Shown here: one piece after another, positions 8,281 through 16,436 of the stretch | How positions within the stretch are numbered: position 1 is the stretch's first letter | Layout: each line of letters starts with the position of its first letter | Origin: Mesorhizobium sp. B4-1-4 | Lineage (GTDB): Bacteria; Pseudomonadota; Alphaproteobacteria; Rhizobiales; Rhizobiaceae | Assembly: GCF_006439395.2 (NCBI RefSeq) | Contig: NZ_CP083950.1 | Coordinates: 5,383,001 to 5,447,000 of the forward strand | Direction of reading: 5' to 3' | DNA length: 64,000 nt | The notes under the pieces: generated by a model | Told to the model about the DNA's origin: nothing | The model's input: the letters and a program-made list of their open reading frames with translations, nothing else | The model's database searches: none | Translations under genes and position numbers: made by a program

Positions 8281-9371
8281 GCATCATCAACAAGGCGGCC
8301 GCCATCGGTGGCGGTGTCATCGGCGCCGGCTGGGTCGCGCGCCTGCTGCTCAACGGCATCGACGTGTCGATCTTCGATCCGGATCCCGAGGCATCGCGCA
8401 AGGTCAGCGAAGTGATGAAGGGCGCGCGCCGCGCCTACAAGCAGATGGTGCCGGGTGGCCTGCCGAAAGAAGGCAAGCTGACCTTCGCCAAGACCATCGC
8501 CGAGGCGGTCGCCGACGCCGATTTCATCCAGGAAAGCGTGCCGGAACGGCTCGACCTCAAGCACAAGGTGCTGGCCGAGATCGACACCCATGCGCCGGCC
8601 AATGCTATTGTCGGCTCCTCCACCTCCGGCATCAAGCCGACCGACATGCAGGTGGCGATGAAGAAGCATCCGGAACGGCTGGTCGTCGGCCACCCGTTCA
8701 ACCCGGTCTACCTCCTGCCGCTGGTCGAGATCGTCGGCGGCGACCAGACCTTTCCCGAGGCGATCGAGGTCGCCAAGGAGATCTATGCTTCGATCGGCAT
8801 GAAGCCTGTCGTCATACGCAAGGAGATTGAGGCCTTCGTCGGCGACCGCCTGCTCGAGGCCGCCTGGCGCGAGGCGCTGTGGCTGATCAAGGATGGCATC
8901 TGCACCGTCGAGGAACTCGATGACATCATGCGCTACGGCTTCGGCCTGCGCTGGGCGCAGATGGGCATGTTCCAGGTCTACCGTGTCGCCGGCGGCGAAG
9001 CCGGCATGCGCCACTTCATGGCCCAGTTCGGGCCCTGCCTGAAATGGCCATGGACCAAGCTGATGGACGTGCCGGAGTTCAACGACGAGCTGGTCGATCT
9101 GATCGCCACCCAGTCGGACGACCAGGCGCATGGCCTCTCGATCCGCGAGCTGGAAAAGATTCGCGACGACAATCTGGTCGCCATCATGGATGCGCTGTCG
9201 AAGCAGAACAAGGGCAAGGGCTGGGGCGCCGGCGCGTTGCACAAGGACTACACCACGCAGCTCGCCAAGCTGGCGGCGAAGAAGCCGACCGCTTCAAAGG
9301 CGGCCGAGAAGGCCAAGGCCTCCAAGCCGGTGAAGACGGCGGATAAGCCGAAGAACAAGAAGAAAGGCTGA
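8277..9371 (+). CDS. L-carnitine 3-dehydrogenase (3-hydroxyacyl-CoA dehydrogenase family)
   Basis: 364 residues. An N-terminal Rossmann domain has G-G-G-V-I-G-A-G-W, then S-S-T-S-G-I and the family signature G-H-P-F-N-P-V-Y-L-L-P-L-V-E near residue 142. It should oxidise carnitine to 3-dehydrocarnitine with NAD+, supplying the BKACE enzyme upstream. The last ~45 residues are an unusual Lys/Ala/Pro-rich tail ending K-N-K-K-K-G, beyond the usual ~320-residue fold. The thioesterase domain that I recall being fused to some rhizobial carnitine dehydrogenases is absent, and no separate CdhB-like thioesterase is nearby. The start overlaps the HD-protein stop by four bases. Confidence 0.87.
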   Translation: MSIINKAAAIGGGVIGAGWVARLLLNGIDVSIFDPDPEASRKVSEVMKGARRAYKQMVPGGLPKEGKLTFAKTIAEAVADADFIQESVPERLDLKHKVLAEIDTHAPANAIVGSSTSGIKPTDMQVAMKKHPERLVVGHPFNPVYLLPLVEIVGGDQTFPEAIEVAKEIYASIGMKPVVIRKEIEAFVGDRLLEAAWREALWLIKDGICTVEELDDIMRYGFGLRWAQMGMFQVYRVAGGEAGMRHFMAQFGPCLKWPWTKLMDVPEFNDELVDLIATQSDDQAHGLSIRELEKIRDDNLVAIMDALSKQNKGKGWGAGALHKDYTTQLAKLAAKKPTASKAAEKAKASKPVKTADKPKNKKKG

Positions 9372-9376
9372 GAACC

Positions 9377-10540
9377 ATGGATTTCGGTCTTTCGGAAGAG
9401 CAGAAGCTCATCGTCGAGACGACGCGTGCCTTCGTCGAGAATGAGCTTTACCCGCATGAGCGCGAGGTCGAGCGCACCGGCGTGCTGCGCCGCGAGCTCA
9501 TAGAGGAGCTGAAGGCCAAGGCGATCGAGGCCGGCCTCTATGCCGCCAACATGCCAGCCGATGTCGGCGGCGCGGGGCTCGATACGGTGACCTGGCTGCT
9601 CTACGAGAAAGAGCTCGGCCGTGCCAACTATGCGCTGCACTGGACCTGCGTGGCGCGCCCCTCCAACATCCTGCTCGCCGGCACGCCCGAACAGCGCGAA
9701 AAATATCTCTTCCCTTGCATCCGTGGCGAGAAATGGGACTGTCTGGCGATGACCGAGCCCGGCGCCGGCTCGGATTTGCGCGGGATGAAGGCGACTGCGG
9801 TGCAGGATGGCGACGACTGGGTGCTGAACGGCACTAAGCACTTTATCTCCCACGCCGATCTTGCCGATTTCGCCATCGTCTTCATGGCTTCGGGTGAAGA
9901 GGACTCGCCGCGCGGCAAGCGCAAGAAGATCACCGCTTTCTTCGTCGACAAGGGCACCAAGGGTTTCACGGTGCGTGACGGCTACCGCAACGTCTCGCAT
10001 CGCGGCTACACCAACGCCATTCTCGAATTCGACGACTGCCGTCTGCCGGCAAGCCAGGTTCTCGGTGAGGTGCATAAAGGCTTCGACGTCGCCAATTCCT
10101 GGCTGGGCGCCACACGTTTGCAGGTCGGCGCCACATGTCTCGGCCGCGCCGAGCGGGCGCTTGGCCATGCGGTCGAATACGCCGCGCAGCGCCAGCAGTT
10201 CGGTCAGCAGATTGGCAAGTTCCAGGGCGTGTCGTTCAAGCTCGCCGACATGGCGACTGAACTGAAGGCCGCCGACCTTATGGTGTTCGAGGCTGGCTGG
10301 AAGTACGATCAGGGCACTGTCACCGATCAGGACATGGCCATGGCCAAACTGAAAGCCACTGAAATGCTGGCCTATGTTGCCGACGAGGCGATCCAGATCC
10401 ATGGTGGCATGGGGCTGATGGACGATTTGCCGCTGGAACGCATCTGGCGCGATGCCCGCGTCGAGCGCATCTGGGAAGGCACGTCGGAGATTCAGCGACA
10501 TATTATTTCGCGGGCGCTGCTGCGTCCGTTCGAAGCTTAG
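9377..10540 (+). CDS. Acyl-CoA dehydrogenase (probable gamma-butyrobetainyl-CoA / crotonobetainyl-CoA step)
   Basis: 387 residues, normal for the family. The flavin/acyl-CoA signature T-E-P-G-A-G-S-D is near residue 131. C-terminal R-Q-Q-F-G-Q-Q-I-G-K-F-Q, I-H-G-G-M-G and W-E-G-T-S-E-I-Q-R are present, the last carrying the catalytic Glu in the position used by medium-chain enzymes. It begins six bases after the carnitine dehydrogenase stop. With the adjacent CoA ligase and CaiD-type hydratase, the expected role is dehydrogenation of gamma-butyrobetainyl-CoA to crotonobetainyl-CoA. Substrate is inferred from context only; family membership is firm. Confidence 0.88.
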   Translation: MDFGLSEEQKLIVETTRAFVENELYPHEREVERTGVLRRELIEELKAKAIEAGLYAANMPADVGGAGLDTVTWLLYEKELGRANYALHWTCVARPSNILLAGTPEQREKYLFPCIRGEKWDCLAMTEPGAGSDLRGMKATAVQDGDDWVLNGTKHFISHADLADFAIVFMASGEEDSPRGKRKKITAFFVDKGTKGFTVRDGYRNVSHRGYTNAILEFDDCRLPASQVLGEVHKGFDVANSWLGATRLQVGATCLGRAERALGHAVEYAAQRQQFGQQIGKFQGVSFKLADMATELKAADLMVFEAGWKYDQGTVTDQDMAMAKLKATEMLAYVADEAIQIHGGMGLMDDLPLERIWRDARVERIWEGTSEIQRHIISRALLRPFEA

Positions 10541-10612
10541 AGCATGATCGTCCAAAGCCGAGATTCGGTTTTGGCGGACAAACGAGATCGTTTGTCCTGG
10601 GATCGCGCTCAA
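10540..10612. repeat. Extended palindromic repeat (GAGCATGATC type)
   Basis: Begins GAGCATGATCGTCCAAAGCC and ends GGGATCGCGCTC, with an inner inverted repeat ACAAACGAGATCGTTTGT. It fills almost the whole gap between the acyl-CoA dehydrogenase and CoA ligase genes. Confidence 0.7.
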
Positions 10613-10620
10613 ACGAAAAG

Positions 10621-12705
10621 ATGACCATGCATAAACTCGAACGTCTCCTGCGCCCAAAATCGATCGCCGTGTTCGGCGGCGTGCAGGCCGCCGCCGTCGT
10701 GGCGCAATCGATCAAGATGGGTTTTGCCGGCGAAATCTGGCCGGTGCACCCGACCAAGGACGAGGTTGCCGGACGCAAGGCATATCGTTCGGTGGCGGAC
10801 CTGCCCGGCGCGCCGGACGCCGCCTTTGTCGGCGTCAACCGGCACCTGACCATCGAGGTGGTCAAGGCACTGGCCGAGCGCGGCGCTGGCGGCGCCGTCT
10901 GCTTTGCCGCCGGCTTCCTCGAAACCGAGGCCTATGACGAGGACGGCGAGCGGCTGCAGGCCGAACTGGTCGCCGCAGCAGGCCACATGCCGATCATCGG
11001 CCCGAATTGCTATGGCCTGATTAATTATGCCGACGGCGCACTGCTGTGGCCCGACCAGCATGGCGGCATCAGGCTGGCCGAGGGTGGCAAGGGCGTCGCC
11101 ATCATCACCCAGTCGTCCAACATCGCCATCAACATGACGATGCAGAAGCGCGGCCTGCCGATCGCTTTCCTGATGACAGCCGGCAACCAGGCGCAGACAG
11201 GCCTTTCGGAAATGGCGCTCGGCCTGATCGAGGACGAGCGCGTCACCTCGCTCGGCCTGCACATCGAGGCTTTCGATTCGGTAGCCGGCTTCGAGAAGCT
11301 GGCCGCCCGGGCGCGGGAATTGAAAAAACCGATCATCGCCATGAAGGTCGGCCGCTCCGAACAGGCGCGGCAGGCAACCGTGTCGCACACCGCGTCGCTG
11401 GCCGGCTCGGATGCGGCATCCGGCGCCTTCCTGAAGCGCCTCGGCATCGCCCGCGTCGATTCCATCCCCGCCTTCATCGAGGCGCTGAAGCTGCTGCACA
11501 TCACCGGGCCGCTGCCCGGTTATCGTCTGTCGTCAATGAGCTGCTCGGGCGGCGAGGCGTCGGTCATGGCCGACAGCGCCGAAGGGCGCTGGGTCAACTT
11601 TCCGGTTCTGACGGAGCAGCATCGGGCCCATGTCAAATCGACGCTCGGGCCGTTGGTCGCGGTCGCCAATCCGTTGGATTATCACACCTTCATCTGGAAT
11701 AACGAGCCGGCGATGACCGCCACCTTCACCGCCATGGTGTCGGGCGGTTTCGACTTGAACATGCTGGTGCTGGACTTCCCGCGCCCCGACCGCTGCTCGG
11801 TTACGGACTGGTGGGCGACGCTGCGCGCCTTCGAATCGGCGCTGAAGACCAACAAGGCGCATGGCGCGATCGTTTCCTCGCTGCCGGAAAATCTGCCGGA
11901 GGAATACACCGCCGAGCTGATGGCGCGCGGCATGGTGCCGTTGTTCGGTATTTCCGAAGCCATGGATGCCGCTCAGGCGGCGGCCTTCATTGGCTGGGCA
12001 TGGCGGGAGCCGCAGGCGCAGCCGGTCGACACATCGGCGGCGGGCGCTTCCGAGGGCGAGCATGTTACGCCGGACGAGGCCGAGGCGAAGGCGAGGCTGA
12101 TCAGGGCCGGGCTTCCAGTGCCCAAGGGCGAACGCGCCGGCAATGCCGTCGAGGCGGTGATTTCCTCCATGGCGCTCGGCTTCCCCGTGGCGCTGAAGGC
12201 GCTTGGCGTCACCCACAAATCTGAAGTGGGTGCGGTCCGCCTCAACCTCAGGGACGCCGAATCCGTCAGCACGGCGGCGCACGACCTGCTGCCGCTCGGC
12301 ACCGGCCTCTATGTCGAGCGCATGGTGCGCGACGGCGTCGCCGAACTGATCGTCGGCTTCACCCGCGATCCGATGTTCGGCGCCGTGATGACGCTGGGCA
12401 CCGGCGGCGTGCTGGTCGAATTGTTGCGCGACAGCGTCACGCTGATGCTGCCGGCAACCCGCGACGATATCGAGGCGGCGTTGCGCGGCCTCAAACTGTT
12501 CCCGCTGCTCGAAGGCTATCGCGGCCGGCCGAAGGCCGATGTCGCGGCTGCCATCGATGCCATCGCGGGTATCGCCGACTTCGTGCAGAAGAATGCCGGC
12601 GAGATCGAGGAACTCGATATCAACCCGCTGATTGTCTGCGTCGAGGGCAAGGGCGCCTGGATCGCCGACGCGCTGCTGGTACTGGGAGAGAGCAGGAATG
12701 TCTGA
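10621..12705 (+). CDS. NDP-forming acyl-CoA synthetase (acetate-CoA ligase family), candidate gamma-butyrobetaine/carnitine CoA ligase
   Basis: 694-residue single-chain synthetase with the succinyl-CoA-synthetase-like order: CoA-binding domain (about 8-130), ligase domain (about 145-450) and C-terminal ATP-grasp domain (about 475-690). The phosphohistidine loop reads V-S-H-T-A-S-L-A-G-S near residue 258. The ATP-grasp start is D-E-A-E-A-K-A-R-L, with G-A-V-M-T-L-G-T-G-G-V-L-V-E further on. Such enzymes couple acyl-CoA formation to ADP (or GDP) formation, unlike the AMP-forming CaiC. In this cluster it would activate gamma-butyrobetaine, crotonobetaine or carnitine. The next gene begins 8 bases inside its 3' end. 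Confidence 0.85.
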   Translation: MTMHKLERLLRPKSIAVFGGVQAAAVVAQSIKMGFAGEIWPVHPTKDEVAGRKAYRSVADLPGAPDAAFVGVNRHLTIEVVKALAERGAGGAVCFAAGFLETEAYDEDGERLQAELVAAAGHMPIIGPNCYGLINYADGALLWPDQHGGIRLAEGGKGVAIITQSSNIAINMTMQKRGLPIAFLMTAGNQAQTGLSEMALGLIEDERVTSLGLHIEAFDSVAGFEKLAARARELKKPIIAMKVGRSEQARQATVSHTASLAGSDAASGAFLKRLGIARVDSIPAFIEALKLLHITGPLPGYRLSSMSCSGGEASVMADSAEGRWVNFPVLTEQHRAHVKSTLGPLVAVANPLDYHTFIWNNEPAMTATFTAMVSGGFDLNMLVLDFPRPDRCSVTDWWATLRAFESALKTNKAHGAIVSSLPENLPEEYTAELMARGMVPLFGISEAMDAAQAAAFIGWAWREPQAQPVDTSAAGASEGEHVTPDEAEAKARLIRAGLPVPKGERAGNAVEAVISSMALGFPVALKALGVTHKSEVGAVRLNLRDAESVSTAAHDLLPLGTGLYVERMVRDGVAELIVGFTRDPMFGAVMTLGTGGVLVELLRDSVTLMLPATRDDIEAALRGLKLFPLLEGYRGRPKADVAAAIDAIAGIADFVQKNAGEIEELDINPLIVCVEGKGAWIADALLVLGESRNV

Positions 12706-13480
12706 CGTCATTTCGACCCGCCGCGAAGGCTCGATCCTCGAGGTCACGCTTGACCGGCCCAAGGCCAACGCCATCGACCTGAAAACCTCGCGGCTGATGG
12801 GCGAGACCTTCAAGGCGTTCCGCGACGATCCCAGCTTGCGCGTCGCCATCGTCAAGACCGCCGGCGACAAGTTCTTTTGCGCCGGCTGGGATCTGAAGGC
12901 GGCTGCCGGCGGCGATGCGGTCGACGGCGATTATGGCGTCGGCGGCTTTGCCGGCTTGCAGGAATTGCGCGACCTCAACAAGCCGGTCATCGCCTGCGTC
13001 AACGGCATGGCGGTGGGCGGCGGCTTCGAACTGGCGCTGTCCTGCGACCTCATCTATGCCTCCGATCACTCCTCCTTCGCGCTGCCCGAAATCCGCGCCG
13101 GCACGCTCGCCGACGCGGCGACGATCAAGCTGCCCAAGCGCATCCCCTATCATGTCGCCATGGACCTGCTGCTCACCGGTCGCTGGATGGATGTCGCCGA
13201 GGCGCATCGCTGGGGTCTGGTCAACGAGGTGCTGCCCAAGGAGAAGCTCGAGGATCGCGTCTGGGAGATCGCGCGGCTGCTGGCCAGCGGCCCGCCGCTG
13301 GTCTTCGCCGCGATCAAGGAAACGGCACGGGTGGCGGAAGCCCTGACCTTCCAGGACGCGATGAACAAAGTGACGCGTCGGCAATTGGCGACGGTCGACG
13401 CGCTCTATGGTTCGGAAGACAATATGGAAGGTTTCCGCGCTTTTGCCGAGAAGCGGGAGCCGGTGTGGAAGGGGAGGTAG
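12698..13480 (+). CDS. caiD: Crotonobetainyl-CoA hydratase (CaiD-like enoyl-CoA hydratase)
   Basis: 260 residues, close in length and sequence to E. coli CaiD as I recall it: G-S-I-L-E-V-T-L-D-R-P-K-A-N-A-I-D at the N-terminus, F-F-C-A-G-W-D-L-K-A-A-A near residue 57, G-G-G-F-E-L-A-L near 105, and the ending F-A-E-K-R-E-P-V-W-K-G-R. It is a crotonase-fold enzyme expected to hydrate crotonobetainyl-CoA to carnitinyl-CoA. The ATG at 12698 follows GGAGAGCAGGA and lies inside the upstream ligase gene, indicating translational coupling. Confidence 0.88.
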   Translation: MSDVISTRREGSILEVTLDRPKANAIDLKTSRLMGETFKAFRDDPSLRVAIVKTAGDKFFCAGWDLKAAAGGDAVDGDYGVGGFAGLQELRDLNKPVIACVNGMAVGGGFELALSCDLIYASDHSSFALPEIRAGTLADAATIKLPKRIPYHVAMDLLLTGRWMDVAEAHRWGLVNEVLPKEKLEDRVWEIARLLASGPPLVFAAIKETARVAEALTFQDAMNKVTRRQLATVDALYGSEDNMEGFRAFAEKREPVWKGR

Positions 13481-13500
13481 TTGAAATGGCGCCCGGTCGT

Positions 13501-13656
13501 ACCCCCCTCTGCCCTACCGGGCATCTCCCCCTCAAGGGGGGAGATTGGCAGCTTCGGGCTCAGCACTCTTTCGGCAACGTAGAAAACTGGCAAAAGCCGT
13601 CGCGTCATCTGATCTCCCCCCTGGGGGAGATGTCCGGCAGGACAGAGGCGGGTGTC
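13501..13656. repeat. Inverted pair of palindromic repeats (CATCTCCCCC family)
   Basis: Copies at about 13501-13555 and 13609-13656 in opposite orientation, with the same ACCCCCCTCTGCCCT / CATCTCCCCC / GGGGGAGAT core as the pair at 2261-2434. They fill most of the gap between the caiD-like gene and the esterase gene. Confidence 0.82.
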
Positions 13657-13688
13657 TGGGCTCGACCTTCGAAGTCGGTTGAGCTGAC

Positions 13689-14630
13689 ATGACCGATTAC
13701 AAAGCCCTCATCGACGCCGAGACCTGGGGCTTCATCGAGCGGACCAATTCCTACTACCCGCCCGATACGATCGACTACACTATCGCGCAGCAGCGCGAGA
13801 TCTATGATCGCATGTGCCGGGAATTCTTTGCCGGCTATCCAGAGGGCGTCACGGCCGAAACATTGGCCATTGCAACGCCCGAGCACAATATCCCGATCCG
13901 CATCTATCGCAATGGAGCCCCGCAGAAGACAGCGACGGTGCTCTACATCCATGGCGGCGGCTTCATCCTCGGCGGGCTGGACAGCCATGACGATGTCTGC
14001 GCCGAGCTTTGCGCCCGCACCGGCTACGAGGTTGTCTCCGTCGATTACCGGCTGGCGCCGGAGCACCTGCATCCGGCTGCCTTCGACGACGCCATGAGTG
14101 CCTTCGAATGGGCTGCCGCCACCTATGTCAGTCCTATCCTGCTTTGCGGCGACAGCGCCGGTGGCAATCTCTGTGCCGCGGTCAGCCATGCCACGCGCGG
14201 CCACGCGAAAAGGCCGGTCGGCCAGGTGCTGATCTATCCCGGGCTCGGCGGCGACCGCTCGCACGGTTCCTATGTCACGCACGCAGAAGCGCCGATGCTG
14301 ACCATGCGCGATCTCGAATTCTACAAGCATATCCGCACCGGCGGCACGGACCAGACCGGCGACATAACGCTGTCGCCGCTGGCAGACGCCGACTTCGCCA
14401 ACCTGCCGCCGACGGTGCTGATTACCGCTGAGTGCGACCCGCTGTCGTCGGACGGCGAGGCCTATCGCGACCGGGTCATCGCAGCAGGCGGACGGGCCGT
14501 CTGGATCGAGGAAAAGGGTCTGGTACACGGCTATCTCAGAGCCCGGCACACGGTGGGGCGCGCCCGCGCCAGCTTCACCCGCATTGTCGACGCGGCAGCT
14601 GCCCTCGGGGAGGGTGCCTGGCCCTGGTGA
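13689..14630 (+). CDS. Alpha/beta hydrolase, HSL/GDXG family esterase
   Basis: 313 residues. The oxyanion motif H-G-G-G-F-I-L-G-G is near residue 90, the nucleophile G-D-S-A-G-G-N near 154, an Asp in E-C-D-P-L near 250 and the His in L-V-H-G-Y near 280 complete the triad. There is no signal peptide, so it is cytoplasmic. In Pseudomonas a short-chain O-acylcarnitine hydrolase (HocS) is encoded next to the carnitine dehydrogenase genes; by position this esterase could play the same role, but that is inference. It lies 208 bases after the caiD-like gene across a repeat pair and lacks a clear ribosome binding site. Confidence 0.85.
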   Translation: MTDYKALIDAETWGFIERTNSYYPPDTIDYTIAQQREIYDRMCREFFAGYPEGVTAETLAIATPEHNIPIRIYRNGAPQKTATVLYIHGGGFILGGLDSHDDVCAELCARTGYEVVSVDYRLAPEHLHPAAFDDAMSAFEWAAATYVSPILLCGDSAGGNLCAAVSHATRGHAKRPVGQVLIYPGLGGDRSHGSYVTHAEAPMLTMRDLEFYKHIRTGGTDQTGDITLSPLADADFANLPPTVLITAECDPLSSDGEAYRDRVIAAGGRAVWIEEKGLVHGYLRARHTVGRARASFTRIVDAAAALGEGAWPW

Positions 14631-14694
14631 GCGATTTTCGTCCGCCGAGGCATTGTCCGGCAGGACATATGCGCCAGGCCGCCATCGCCCCGCC

Positions 14695-16353
14695 CTACGC
14701 CACCGAACGTCCCGCCGCCCGGCCAGCACTGCGGCCGGAAAAGATGCAGCCGCCGAGAAATGTGCCTTCGAGCGCCGCATAGCCATGCACGCCGCCGCCG
14801 CCGAAGCCGGCGGCCTCGCCCACGGCATAAAGTCCCACAACTGGCTGGCCGTCGGCGCCGAGCACCCGGCTGTCGAGATCGGTCTGCAGGCCGCCAAGCG
14901 TCTTGCGGGTCAGGATGTTGAGACGCACCGCGATCAGCGGGCCATTCGCCGGGTCGAGCATCTTGTGCGGCTTGGCCGTGCGGATCAGCCGGTCGCCGAG
15001 ATAGGCGCGGGCGCCGCGCAAGGCGGTGACCTGCATGTCCTTGGAGAACGGATTGTCGAGCTGCCGGTCACGGGCGCGGATCTCGCGCTCGACTTGCGCG
15101 ACGTCCAGCAGCGGCTCGCCGCCGGCCAGCACATTCATGCGCGCCACCAGCTTCGAAAGGTCGGTCTCGACGATGAAATCCTCACCCTTCTCCATGAAGG
15201 CTTTCACCGGCCCCGGAATGCCTGAGGTCGCGCGGCCAAGCACCTGGCGCCAACTTTTTCCGGTCAGGTCCGGGTTCTGTTCGGAACCCGACAGCGCGAA
15301 TTCCTTCTGGATGATCTTCCTGGTCAGTATGAACCAGGAATAGTCGAAGCCGGTGCCCATGATGTGGCTGAGCGTGCCCAGCGTATCGAAGCCGGGATAG
15401 AGCGGCACCGGCAGGCGCTTGCCGCGCGCATCGAGCCACAGCGAGGACGGGCCGGGCAGGATGCGGATCGCATGATCGGTCCAGATCGGCGCCCAGTTCC
15501 TGATGCCCTCGACATAGTGCCACATACGGTCGGGATTGATGATCGAGCCGCCGGCCTGTTCCGTGATCGCCAGCATGCGGCCATCGACATGGTCGGGGAC
15601 GCCGGTGATCATGCGCTTCGGCGCCGAGCCCAGCCGCTGCGGCCAGTTTTCCCGCACCAGCTGATGGTTACCGCCGATGCCGCCGGAAGCGACGATCACC
15701 GCTTGCGCGTGAAGCTCGAAATCGCCTGATATTTCGCGCGAACTCTTGTGGCCGCGCTCGACGGTGCTCGGCTCGAGGATGTCGCCGCGCACGCCGTCGA
15801 CAACCGCGCCGGTGCGGGTCAGTTCGTTGACCCGGTGACGGAAGTTGAGGCCGATCAATCCATGCTTCTGCGCCTCGCGCACGCGCTGTACGAAGGGTTC
15901 GAGCACGCCGGGGCCGGTGCCCCAGGTGATGTGAAAGCGCGGCACGGAATTGCCGTGGCCGATAGCATTGCCGCCGCCGCGTTCGGCCCAGCCAACCACG
16001 GGAAAAAACTTCAGACCGCGCTCAATCAGCCAGGAGCGCTTTTCACCAGCAGCGAAGCCAACATAGGCCTCGGCCCATTTGCGCGGCCAGAAATCTTCCG
16101 GCCGGTCGAAAGCGGCGGTGCCCATCCAGTCCTCGAGCGCGAGGTCATGGGAATCACGGATGCGCATGCGCCGCTGTTCGGGCGAGTCGACCAGGAAAAG
16201 CCCGCCGAAAGACCAGAATGCCTGCCCGCCCAGTGACTGCTCCGGCTCCTGGTCGACGATGATGACTTTCTTGCCGGCCTCGGCAAGCTCGGCGGCGGCA
16301 ACCAGCCCGGCAAGGCCGGCGCCGACAATGATCACGTCCGCGTCGTCAGCCAT
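14695..16353 (-). CDS. FAD-binding dehydrogenase (fumarate reductase / ketosteroid dehydrogenase type)
   Basis: 552 residues. The N-terminal dinucleotide fold has V-I-I-V-G-A-G-L-A-G-L-V-A-A, and the C-terminal flavin-binding segment is A-V-G-E-A-A-G-F-G-G-G-G-V-H-G near residue 515. The S-L-G-G-Q-A-F-W-S-F-G-G-L-F segment after the first fold is characteristic of a large predicted FAD-binding dehydrogenase family whose substrate is unknown. It has no signal peptide. It is convergent with the esterase gene, 64 bases away, and preceded on its own strand by a Gfo/Idh/MocA gene 83 bases upstream; a palindromic repeat lies between them. Confidence 0.85.
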   Translation of the reverse strand: MADDADVIIVGAGLAGLVAAAELAEAGKKVIIVDQEPEQSLGGQAFWSFGGLFLVDSPEQRRMRIRDSHDLALEDWMGTAAFDRPEDFWPRKWAEAYVGFAAGEKRSWLIERGLKFFPVVGWAERGGGNAIGHGNSVPRFHITWGTGPGVLEPFVQRVREAQKHGLIGLNFRHRVNELTRTGAVVDGVRGDILEPSTVERGHKSSREISGDFELHAQAVIVASGGIGGNHQLVRENWPQRLGSAPKRMITGVPDHVDGRMLAITEQAGGSIINPDRMWHYVEGIRNWAPIWTDHAIRILPGPSSLWLDARGKRLPVPLYPGFDTLGTLSHIMGTGFDYSWFILTRKIIQKEFALSGSEQNPDLTGKSWRQVLGRATSGIPGPVKAFMEKGEDFIVETDLSKLVARMNVLAGGEPLLDVAQVEREIRARDRQLDNPFSKDMQVTALRGARAYLGDRLIRTAKPHKMLDPANGPLIAVRLNILTRKTLGGLQTDLDSRVLGADGQPVVGLYAVGEAAGFGGGGVHGYAALEGTFLGGCIFSGRSAGRAAGRSVA

Positions 16354-16378
16354 TTTCCCTCCCGGAATTAGCCGGCTA

Positions 16379-16427
16379 ACGCAATTCCAGGAAAAGTGTA
16401 AGCGGTTTTCCGTCCGGAATTGCGTCG
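16379..16427. repeat. Palindromic repeat (GCAATTCCAGGAAAAGTG type)
   Basis: Imperfect palindrome GCAATTCC...GGAATTGC with inner GGAAAAGTG / CGGTTTTCC. A near-identical copy lies at 23632-23679. Confidence 0.85.
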
Positions 16428-16436
16428 AACAAAGCG

